DNA of 16,709 nt from Physocladia obscura (taxonomy: Eukaryota > Chytridiomycota > Chytridiomycetes > Chytridiales > Chytriomycetaceae): NCBI GenBank assembly GCA_027596945.1, contig JADGJH010000565.1:1-16709 (forward strand). The letters run 5' to 3'. The notes beneath the pieces were generated by a model, which saw only the letters and a list, made by a program, of their open reading frames with translations, searched no databases and was not told where the DNA came from. Position numbers and translations under genes: made by a program. Numbering within the stretch: the first letter of the stretch is position 1; each line of letters begins with the position of its first letter. Of this stretch, positions 1 to 10,380 are shown in pieces.

Positions 1-9
1 GCTGTTAAC

Positions 10-1554
10 TCACCAAAAGTCAATATCATTATCAACACACCCATTAGTATCATCACAAACATCGTAAATAGTTTTCGTAAACGTGACACCATTTGCAGTG
101 ATTTCAACCTGACTCAAACACATTGGCGCCGCAACCGACTGGAAGTTGTTAATTTGGCTTTCAGTCATGTATGAACTGAAAAGCTGTAAACCGAGAGTCT
201 GCGAAATTGCAATTATGGATGTTGGATCGCTCGGCATACTATCGGCATATCCGGATTGTCCGCACATAAAGGTACTCGCGCTTGTCGATTCTCCATTTCC
301 GAAATACGTGAATTTTATGTCATAGGTTCCGGATCCACTGTTTGAACCGCCGCTGCTGTCTGCTGTGGTGGTAGTATGCTTTTGCTTAGTGGTTGTAGTA
401 GTGGTGGTAGTTGTAGTCGTCGTGGTAGTGGTAGTAGTGGTAGTAGTCGTGGTTGTGGTTGTGGTCGTGGTGGTGGTCGTGGTCGTGGTGGTGGTCGTGG
501 TCGTGGTGGTGGTCGTTGTTGGAACAAGGGCTCCAGCAGTTGTGGCAGTTCCGGCAACTTCAGTGACAGTTGTTGCCGCGGGAATAATTGTCGTTGTGGT
601 GGTGAGAAATGACGATTTAGCAGCAACGCATAAGGATTGATTGGCATAAATAGAAAGGTCCCAGCAATTCAAGTTCAAGTTATAATCAGCAAGATCAGTA
701 ATAGACACATTAGAATATTTTTCCACAAATTCAATGCATGTGTGACTTGTCGCAGTGTTATTCGCAGAAAGTGTGATATTTTGAGTGCATGATGAAATTG
801 TAGTCAGAGTCATGTTCTTTGGAATCGAGCTATAGATTGGAACTGCAGTCGAATTAAGACAAATTTGCTTGCCTGGCAGAGTCGCAGTGTCAAGGCAGTT
901 GAGATGAGGGTTTAATGCGAGAATCGTGTCTGAATTCGAAATGCCAAACAAATCAGCAACAGCAGAGCAAGAATCGCCTGTCTTGAGCGCATATTCTAAG
1001 TTGCAGCTGGAAATCGCAGTTGCCGTTGTGGTCGCATTGGCTGTTGAAGTTGAATTCGCTGAACTTAAATCCGCCGGCGCCGAAATACACACAAGCTCGT
1101 ATGAAGGAAGAGCGATGCCGTTGCCACACGTCACGTTAGGATTAAGCGTGGCAAATGCAGTTACTGTCTGTTGGTTTGAAGACGTGATGGAATGAATTAG
1201 AATGCATCATATGAGCACATCAGTATCACAAGATCATGTATTCAAAAATCAAAATCAAAATTGTAAAACAAAAGGAAGAGAGAAGGAAAAGCGTGAACAA
1301 GTGCAACAAAGAGAAAGAAAGATTATTAGAAAGAAAAGGCACCAGACAAGACTCACCATTCCGTAAGCGGCAGCAACAACGCCGCAAGTGTCGCCGGGCG
1401 CCGTTTCATACGTGTACATACAGGTAACTGCGGCCGATAGAGATGCGGCCGATAGGTGGTAGTTATAGTGGCCAAGCGTGTTTTCATAAAAGACGGCGTT
1501 GGTGCTGCCGGCAAGAATGCCAAGAACAACAAGTGCTGCGCCTGGCAAGTTCAT
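10..1554 (-). CDS. Secreted LysM x3 / Thr-linker / DPBB-like protein, probably incomplete at left edge
   Basis: Two exons are visible: 1554..1357 and 1167 down to the left edge, split by a 189-bp GTGAGT...CAACAG intron that joins in phase 0. Without the join the first LysM would be cut in half. The start at 1554 gives the cleanest signal peptide (residues 1-20, ending STNA); ATGs at 1575 and 1566 are in frame. LysM modules lie at about residues 45-95, 121-169 and 193-247, each with the GDTC/GDSC-type turn or a related form, an NP-like motif and paired cysteines. A 44-threonine tract (residues 284-327, bases 388-519) follows, then a DPBB/expansin-like region from about residue 347 with CG and YDVCDDTNGC. 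LysM binds chitin or related glycans, so a wall- or surface-acting protein is inferred. The apparent TGA (12..10) lies inside a GTGAGT donor and the DPBB lacks its last segment, so more exons probably lie off the window. Confidence 0.8.
388..519 (-). repeat. Poly-threonine tract with three perfect 18-bp tandem copies
   Basis: Forty-four consecutive ACN codons form the linker of the LysM protein. Within it, 463-480, 481-498 and 499-516 are identical on the plus strand (unit ggtcgtggtggtggtcgt), a small minisatellite that keeps the reading frame. Thr-rich linkers in secreted fungal proteins are usually O-mannosylated spacers. The plus strand is open here in other frames (poly-Val and Gly-rich), which is only a result of the repeat. 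Confidence 0.9.
1168..1356 (-). other. Intron of the LysM gene
   Basis: The donor GTGAGT (1356..1351) and acceptor CAACAG (ending 1168) join YGM to TVTAFATLNPN, restoring a normal LysM core. At 189 bp it is the longest intron predicted in the window. Confidence 0.8.
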
Positions 1555-1623
1555 TTTTTTTGTCATTTCGACCATTCAAGCCAAGCCTTTCCTTCAAAAC
1601 AACTGGCACAAACGAAAACAAAG

Positions 1624-1629
1624 TTTATT
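1624..1629 (-). terminator. AATAAA poly(A) signal candidate for ubiquitin-L40
   Basis: AATAAA on the minus strand, about 115 nt past the L40 stop codon and about 70 nt before the LysM start. The 3' end of one gene and the promoter of the next must share this 170-190 bp spacer. A 12-bp direct duplication (gatgctacatct, twice) sits beside it at about 1629-1653. Confidence 0.4.
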
Positions 1630-1743
1630 GATGCTACATCTGATGCTACATCTGATTCACTCTGCTCCCACACTCCAATTTTCCATCGCGTAACTTTTCC
1701 AAAACAAAGGGAAACAAGATTGTGCAAGCCAGAAGCGAATGGC

Positions 1744-3502
<1,759 letters not shown>

Positions 3503-5666
3503 TTAGACTTCAATCCGTTCAAAAATTGCCGTTAGCTTAGCATCAATATCTTTTTTGTTCGCCTCAAACGCAACAACTTTGGCCTGCAAAACCTCCTTTT
3601 TCTTAGCATCAACCGCTCCATCAACCGCAGCAGAAATCTCATCCAAAAACTGCACAACTGCGTCTTGGTACCCAGCAAGCTTCGTGAATTTTTCCTTCAC
3701 AAGCTTCTCAATCTGCTCAACCCCTTTCACAAAGTCTTTACTTTCGTCGTTGCTGCTTCCACCAACAACGTTCACTTTTTGTCCAGCTTTACGAATTCGC
3801 GCATAGCATCTGTCGAGTTTTTCCTTCTGCTCAGTGCGGCCCGCTTCGAAAGCCTTCAATCCTCCGTTTTTACCTCTTGTCGCCCGGAACTGCTCAAATC
3901 CCTCATCAATCGTATCAAACGCCGATTTTGCAAGTGTTACAACTTTCGTGACTTCTTCGCGCTGCGCAGACAGAACGGCTTCAATGTCGGCTGCAGTATT
4001 TTCGCCATCGCGTACAAGACTGAGATCAAGTCTGGCGTACGCGATTCCAAGAAGAAGAAGTCCGAATACAGCGGCGGAAACTACGAGAGGCTTACGGTAT
4101 AGCTCTTTTGATGGATAGTTGTAGCTAATTTGAATGGGAACAGCATATTCGTCTGCCACAGCATTGTGCTTTTCAATAATCACCATTGGACGTCCGATCG
4201 TATCCAGGTTTGTGTAAAATCTTGACACGATTTGCGAAGTCGGTGTGAATGGTGTCGAGATTTGAATATTTCTGGTGATGGGATAAGTTGTATAAAAATA
4301 AAAAACGAAAAATAATGCACATACAAAGCACCCTCCGGCAAAACAACTTTCAGCTTTGCATCTTCAACGGTGATATTTTTCATGCTGCCCAAAAACAGCA
4401 CTTGTAAGACATATCGACCCGTTTTGATGTCCTTCTTCAAGTAGTCGTTAAGAGGAACGTCGTATGTGTGATGCCAGTTATACTTCCATCCTCCATAAAG
4501 CGGGTAACGTGGCTTAATATCCATGATACTGTCATGAGTTAGCGACTTTCGGAAGTTTGAGGTTGACACGTTTCCGATATCATCACGATAGTAAACGTGC
4601 GAGGCTTTCGGTGGCAAAATGACACGAAGATGTTCGACGACATTCGATCTACTGCCTCGCGTGTGCGCAGCAAATTGAAAGTCTACACGCGAGAAAAGTT
4701 TGTTGCGAAGCCTTCAAATTTGAAAATAAAAAATCTAACAAAGAAAAGAAAAAAAAGAGAGAAAAAAGTTTATCGTACTCTGCACCACGGTGGAATAAAT
4801 CGTAATATTCCGTGACGTCAAGATTTGATCCCCAATGACTCAGTTCCAATTCACGACTGAGAGTTTTCGCAACAAGAATTGGTTTATTGTCCTTATAGTG
4901 GACGGATGCAACAAAGCCCTGGCCTGCTGGAATATCTATATAGGGACCATATAAGACAGATGAACCTTTTTTTTGAATTGGTTCGGGGCCAACTGGTGGA
5001 TGTGTTTCAGATCCGCTGGACAAACTATCAAAAAAAAAAAGTTTAATGAAAATTACAAGCTATGAATTCGGAAATTATATCACCGAATAGTTGTTTTTTG
5101 TTTTTTTGTCGGGTAAGCAGAATCGGAATATGCGTTGAATGAGAAAAAAAGCCACTGCTCGTCGTTTTGGTCAATGACTTTGGGCAGTGGGCGAACGACT
5201 TGTGTGTACACAAACGAGATCTCGATGATGGCTGATTTTCCAGGATTGAGTGGATATGCAAGCGCGGCAGAGTAAGTTACGAATCCGCTGAAGATGTTTC
5301 CAAATAAATAACACGTAAAAAAGTTAATAATTAAAATAAAAATAAAATATGGAAGACCAACTTCTTGGGATCAGACACAGCGTCAATAGACAACGGAATG
5401 GCTTCTGAATCCTTGCTATCTGGACGAATAGTAGCGGCAATGTACGAGAGATTGTCTGCGAGATCGGCGTCGACAAGAATCAGATACGCGCTGGCTGTAG
5501 TTTTGCCCGAGTTTGCAATCTTTGCTGAGACTTTTGAGCGGACAATTCCATTGCCGGTTAGATCGATTGTTCGCAGTACGTTTTCATTTGTGAAATCCGC
5601 GGTTGCTTGCACGGCTACGGCAAACAGTGCAAACAACAATCCCACCAAGAGAGAAACTGTCTTCAT
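3503..5666 (-). CDS. OST1: Ribophorin I / OST1, oligosaccharyltransferase subunit
   Basis: A non-catalytic subunit of the ER oligosaccharyltransferase, which moves the lipid-linked glycan to Asn-X-Ser/Thr of nascent proteins. Five exons: 5666..5362, 5287..5084, 5024..4779, 4711..4325, 4271..3503. The introns are 74, 59, 67 and 53 bp with donors GTTGGT, GTGATA, GTACGA and GTATGT. Phases agree at each join and the sum is 1911 nt (636 aa). Visible features: signal peptide at 1-21; the family's YPTK and SHWG stretches; YYRDDIGNVSTS at about 292-303 (sequon Asn299); LPEGA followed by NIQIS across the last join; a single membrane span at about 443-461; and a cytosolic tail of about 175 residues rich in Lys/Glu, likely helical. 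Its length is close to the animal protein (about 607 aa) and longer than baker's yeast Ost1 (476). Two donors are weak by consensus, but only these joins rebuild the family sequence. Confidence 0.95.
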
Positions 5667-5825
5667 TTGACTTTCGCTTTTTCTTGTTTCTTGGCCAAAT
5701 CACCAGAACATCAGCCTCTTCAACTAAAAACTAAACGCGTTGCAATAAAAGAATTAAGTTATTTTACCATGTACTTTAACCACTTTTTTGTCTTATTTTA
5801 GTGGCCAAGTCTATACCAACAAAAA

Positions 5826-6017
5826 ATGAACCAAAATCTGAACATTACGAAAAAACAAATAGTTGCTTATTGTAGCGTCCTGGGAATGGTCACGGTGTTA
5901 AGCCTCTCTGCAGTGTTCGCGCTCTTTTTAATAAAATATCCCCATAATTTGTTATCCCTGCCGGACACAACACTTATTGGATGGAGAGTAAATATAATCT
6001 GCCCGACAAGATTTTAA
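5826..6017 (+). CDS. Possible small single-pass membrane protein (doubtful)
   Basis: A 63-codon ATG frame with a polar N-terminus containing KK, then a clean hydrophobic stretch of about 25 residues (from about residue 13, ending ALFLIKYP), then a short tail. The coding stretch is richer in G+C than its flanks. A GTAAAT site late in the frame could be a splice donor, in which case the true C-terminus lies further right. I do not recognise a family. It could equally be a chance ORF. Confidence 0.25.
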   Translation: MNQNLNITKKQIVAYCSVLGMVTVLSLSAVFALFLIKYPHNLLSLPDTTLIGWRVNIICPTRF

Positions 6018-6571
6018 GTTGAATATATGTATTTATATTTTTGTATAAGCATTATTAAAAGAATAAGATATTCATTTGCTTTTATTTGCAAATGTTGTTT
6101 CGGATCCATGTCCGCTTTTGAACTGATGCAAAGATTTTTCGACAAAATGGTGGCGCCGTCAGCCACAAGAAACGGAGTCAGCACTCATGAAACGATATTG
6201 AGGCGATCGGCATTGCGGAGAGTAACGAAGCATTGAAGTTCCAATCTTTTATTGTCCAAAGTATTTCTAAACTCTTGTATTATAAACTTTGGAATTACCT
6301 CTCATATTTCGATTTGCACAGCCAGCTACTTGTTGAGTTCCGTCATTTACGTGCTGGATCGTTAGGTCTACGACTTGAATCTGAGGCTGCCATTGGCGGT
6401 GCTGTTTATTCTCCTGCAATAAGTGGCCATATGCACGTTGCCCAACGTGGCTCTCATGTTTGGTAATGTCAGGAAAATGCTTTCAGCAAACAAGTTTACG
6501 CTGGACTAGTTGCACCAATAAAGCTACTTTAAGTTAAACCAATTTTTCCTTCAATCATCACCGTTTATATT

Positions 6572-6577
6572 TTTATT
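6572..6577 (-). terminator. AATAAA poly(A) signal candidate for the ATPase
   Basis: AATAAA on the minus strand about 62 nt beyond the ATPase stop, in a very AT-rich tract. The position suits a 3' end signal. Confidence 0.4.
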
Positions 6578-6638
6578 ATTATTTTTATATACTTTATGTT
6601 ATATATATTGGTAGTTAATTCGCCCACTTGACATTCAT

Positions 6639-9600
6639 TTACCACGAGATTTTTGCGATGAACGATTCTGGACCCATTCTCCTAACAGCAAATTTACGTA
6701 ATTCATCCATTAAAATAATGATGAAACCAAACGGAATTGGAATGAACCAATACTTTGCTGGAATTGGTCCTGTGTTGAAAGAACTGTTCAAACCTGGAAC
6801 GTACACAAACAATACAGCAACAAGAATCGATATCGAGCATCCAGCTGGAATATACAAATTTTTTCCTGGACCCCAAAACGGATTTTGCTGGAATACACTG
6901 TTGAAGCGTGTTCGAGAGGCATAAACATTTCCAAAACATTGAAGCATAACCAGTGTGACAAAGTATACTGAAGTGCCAGAATTAGAAAGAGCTGTGAAAT
7001 TATCTTGCGAAATTGTAACGTTGTTGGGAAATATGACAGGATCAGAGTCAAGGGTGCCATACATAAAGACAAGATCGTGGAAACTGACACCAATTTCGTT
7101 CCAAAAGTACATGAAGTACATGAGAAAAGAGAAAACACATTGCATGGACCCAATAAAGAGATAAACATGAGCAAACATTTGGACGTTGACAAGACGCTCC
7201 ACTTTTGGATTCCGTGGTGGCCGTGTCATAAGAGAAGATTCTGGCGATTCAAACATCAGAGCCATCGATGGAAAAATATCCGTTACGCAACAAATAACCA
7301 AGTCAAGTGCCGAATTCAAAGGTAACGGAATTCCAATGAAAGTTGATAATAGTACTGGCCAAAGCTCAGCCCAACTACCACTTGGAAGCAAATACATGAG
7401 AACTTTCTTAATGTTGTCAAAACAAAGACGTCCTGATTCAATTCCCGCAAGCAACGAACTGAAATTATTGTCAATGAGAACAAGAGAAGCAGATTCCATT
7501 GCAACTTCTGAGCCGCCGCCCATCGCAACACCGACACTAGCAGTCTTGAGAGCAGGTGAATCATTTACTCCATCACCAGTAACAGCAACGATTTCTTCGC
7601 GAAGCTTGAATTCATTCACAATTTTGAACTTTTGCTCCGGTGACGTCCGGGCAAACACTAATTCACGATAGCAACAAATTTTATCCCAATCAGCCTCAGT
7701 CAAGTCGTCGATTTCAAATCCATTCACTGAAATTGCGCGGTTAGCTTCCTCAATGAGTTCAATCTTGGAACGCGTGTAGATTTTTTTTGTTTTTTTGAGT
7801 TTGAAAGCAGAAACCATTATATCTGGTGTTAAACGCATTTCTGTAACTGTGTCAACTTTTTCTGCGGTAATAATGCCGATTTCACGCGCAATAGCTTGGC
7901 CAGTCACTGCGAAATCTCCAGTGACTACATTTTATTTTATTTTATTTCAGCTATCTTTTAATAACATAAAGGATTACCCATTGCGACCCGAATGTGAGCG
8001 ATTTTGCACTTGCAGATAGTCTCTTTTATTTCTGGCCTTGGAGGATCAACAATAGCTCCCAAACCGATTAGCGTCAAGTTATTCACCACAGCAATTGCTG
8101 TCGTTTCGAAATCTGAATCGATAGAAGCAAATTCATCTTTTAAAACACGATAGGCAAACGCAAGTACTCTTCTTCCTTGCTTTGACCACTCTAATTGCTT
8201 TTTTACAACACAGGCAGCAGCCGTTGCATCAAATGGTGAGATTGTTCCATCCGCGTTCAAGATGTTTGTAATTTTTGGATACAGAAAATCAGGGGCTCCT
8301 TTGATAAACAAAGTTGTTTCAGAGCCGCCGAAAAGTAACGCATTCTCGAAAGATTTTTGAATTGTCAGCATCCATTTATTGCGACTGTTGAACGGGATCT
8401 CAAATATCTTGTCGAAAGACTTGCGCACTAGATCGACAGAACCAAGACTTTCAGCAAAACGGAGAACAGCCTTGTCAGTAGCGTCTCCAGTAACTTTGCG
8501 ATCCATAAGTGGTGTGGAATCATTTTTTATCGCAAAGTCGGCACCACAACATTGCGAAGCGACGAGATGGAACATTTTTTTAGCGTTGGATGAGGCGTTT
8601 GAAAAGTCTTGATTTCCGATTTCTGTAATATGCAATGTCATTACATTTTGAGTCAGAGTTCCAGTTTTATCGGTGCAAATTATTGAGACGGCACCGAGAG
8701 TTTCAATTGTAGTCAAATTTTTAACGAGAACAAACTGTTCAAGATAAACGAGAGTGAGATAGTCACAGATAGATATGTTCCTAATTACCTGTTTTGCCAT
8801 TCGGCGCGCAATCAAAGTAAGAGTAACAGACATTGAAATTGGTAAACCTTCTGGCACAAATGCAACAATGATCCCACAAACATTACCCAGCATACCAATC
8901 AGATTGTATTGCGGTTTTGGCAACTTCATGAGGTAAAATTTCCAAACAAGCAAGCAGATGACTCCGCACCCAATTGCAATCGAAGCTACAAACGCCACAA
9001 AAACATCCACCTCCTTTTGCAAAAGCGTCCGCTCCGTCTTTTTCTTCCCAGAAAGCGTTGCAATTTTCCCCATGACAGTATTATCGCCAGTAAAAACAGC
9101 AACGGCGCGACCAGACCCGTTGACAATAAGTGTACCCATCAAGCCAACATTTTTTGATTCCATAAATGACGATTCTGTAGCGTGTGTGGACGCCGAAACA
9201 GGAACAGATTCGCCTGTTAAAATTGCTCTATCAACAGACAAATCGGATGCACATTCAAAGAAGACACAATCACACGGAATCTTTGTACCAAGTTTCAACT
9301 CAATGATATCACCAACAACAACATTCTTTGAAGGAATAGTGACTGACTTCCCTGCACGAATGACTTGGGCTTCAGCTGCGAGAAGATTGTTGATTTTGCT
9401 CATGACAGACGACGAAGACCAGTCCTGCCAAGCGTAGAAAGCAGCTTGAATGAAAATAACCACAAGAAGCAAGATTGTAACCGCCAGATTGTAAACTTGT
9501 GGAGCTTGGTTGTTAATTTGCGGTAACGGATAATAGGTCAAAAACATTATAATTGCAGAAATCCACATCAGGAAACAGAACCCTCCAAAAATGAAGCTGA

Positions 9601-10259
9601 GAATTTTTAGAATATAGCTGTCACGTGGTGGAGTAATTGAATTCGGCCCATTTTTCTTGAGTTTACTCGCAGCGACATCTTCAGGAAGTCCACCTTGTGA
9701 AATCGAAAAAGCTCCTAGTTGTGCCAATATCTATATTTTTAAACCGTGTTATTGAGGAAACGAAAATGAAAAATTCACACACAAACATTCACACAAACAA
9801 ACAAACAAACACACACACACACACACACAACACACGCAACCTGATCAATTCTTAGAGTATGAATATTGACATTCTTGAAATCTTGTTTTTTTGAAGCCTT
9901 CTTTGTACCGTACTTGATATCAAGCGACATTGTACGAAAAGTCGGAATAATTTCCACAGTCGGGTTTTTTTTTAGAACTGGGTGTATAGAGGGCACAACT
10001 GATGCGGACAAAGTTTTTTGTCTGATATTTTCCAAAATAGGGATGTGTTCGATTTCTGACTTTTCTGAGAGCAGTGTGGTATCCAAAGAGCTCGTTGCAT
10101 ACTGAGGGCCACTTGATCCAATATGTACATTGCATTGTGCTGGCTCAGGTGAGATCATACTTTGTTTTTTGTTTCTTTTTTCTTCCCTTTTTTCCTATAA
10201 AAGTGATATGGAGAATGCTTTTGTAATTTTGACTCACCATCATTCAACTCGTTAGACAT
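6639..10259 (-). CDS. P2C-type (Na+/K+-ATPase-like) cation pump, alpha subunit
   Basis: A membrane pump that couples ATP hydrolysis to cation transport through an aspartyl-phosphate. Exons: 10259..10238, 10139..9841, 9730..8789, 8734..7978, 7924..6639. All phases agree and the sum is 3306 nt (1101 aa; animal alpha subunits are about 1020). Seen in order: a long N-terminal tail; a GPN.ITPP cation-ATPase N-domain stretch at about 135-142; FGGF at M1; TGES at 279-282; VPEGLP in M4 (399-404); CTDKTGT with phospho-Asp443; KGAP at 566-569; DPPRP at about 651; VTGD at 674-677; TGDGVNDSP at 789-797; M5-M6; and the family's NSVFQQ and DELRK near the C-terminus. The ion-site residues Glu401, Glu860 and Asp889 are kept, but the position of pump Asp804 is Cys885. 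The first exon (22 nt) is the weakest part of the model. No beta-subunit gene is in the window. Confidence 0.93.
7925..7977 (-). other. ATPase intron 4 (53 bp)
   Basis: Donor GTAATC, acceptor ATGTAG, phase 1. Removing it joins HIRVAM to VTGD, the conserved core of the phosphorylation domain. The intron contains a TTTTA-type pentanucleotide run (about 7930-7948). Confidence 0.9.
8735..8788 (-). other. ATPase intron 3: 54 nt, in frame and free of stops
   Basis: Donor GTAATT after CAG, acceptor TTGAACAG. The intron is 18 codons long with no stop, so the frame reads straight through it. It is called an intron because removal joins RRMAKQ to FVLVKNLTTIETLG, the uninterrupted family sequence between M4 and the phosphorylation site; the 18 extra residues match nothing in the family. 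Confidence 0.85.
9731..9840 (-). other. ATPase intron 2 with (GT)n microsatellite
   Basis: A 110-bp intron, donor GTTGCG (weak), acceptor AAATATAG, phase 0, joining HTLRIDQ to ILAQLGAF. On the plus strand it holds (AAAC)n at about 9794-9810 and (AC)n at about 9809-9829, starting within about 15 nt of the donor. A donor a few codons further in (GTTGTG) would also keep phase and add three residues. Confidence 0.75.
10140..10237 (-). other. ATPase intron 1 (predicted, 98 bp)
   Basis: Donor GTGAGT, acceptor GAGCCAG, phase 1. It links a 22-nt first exon (ATG at 10259, MSNELND) to exon 2. An alternative is an unspliced start at 10158 (MISPEP), or the acceptor TATAG, which would add a Lys/Glu-rich stretch but does not match the phase of this first exon. 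Confidence 0.55.
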
Positions 10260-10290
10260 AATATTTTGAAATATTTCTATTTTTTTAAAA

Positions 10291-10296
10291 TTTATT
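10291..10296 (-). terminator. AATAAA poly(A) signal candidate for the duplicated-motif protein
   Basis: AATAAA on the minus strand about 85 nt past the stop at 10381 and only about 32 nt before the predicted ATPase ATG. The 121-bp gap therefore has to serve both as 3' UTR and as ATPase 5' region. Confidence 0.35.
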
Positions 10297-10380
10297 TATA
10301 AAAAACGCGAAAGAAAAGTCTCTGCCTCTTCTTCTACAGAAACTTATTTTTTTCGATTCTTTTCCAACTTTAATTCTGTT

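Larger units (their letters stand above)
5667..6638. other. Spacer between OST1 and the ATPase; doubtful small ORFs
   Basis: It holds the OST1 promoter (right of 5666) and the ATPase 3' UTR (left of 6639). The minus strand shows nothing gene-like. The plus strand has three short open frames (5826-6017, 6027-6236, 6233-6466). Only the first has protein-like character and is listed separately. The patch at about 6320-6465 is less AT-rich than its surroundings but shows no motif. Confidence 0.5.

Noticed and set aside
365..640. Plus-strand ORFs reading poly-Val or Gly-rich
   Set aside because: They are antisense shadows of the Thr-codon repeat in the LysM gene, and no such protein is expected.
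6233..6466. Plus-strand ORF with a protein-like second half
   Set aside because: I tried joining it to the upstream frame with a GTAACG...TTTGCACAG intron, but the phases do not match and no motif appears. It is left as uncertain spacer.
7928..7950. Plus-strand acceptor-like tract (T-rich run ending cag)
   Set aside because: It lies inside the minus-strand ATPase intron; no plus-strand exon follows.
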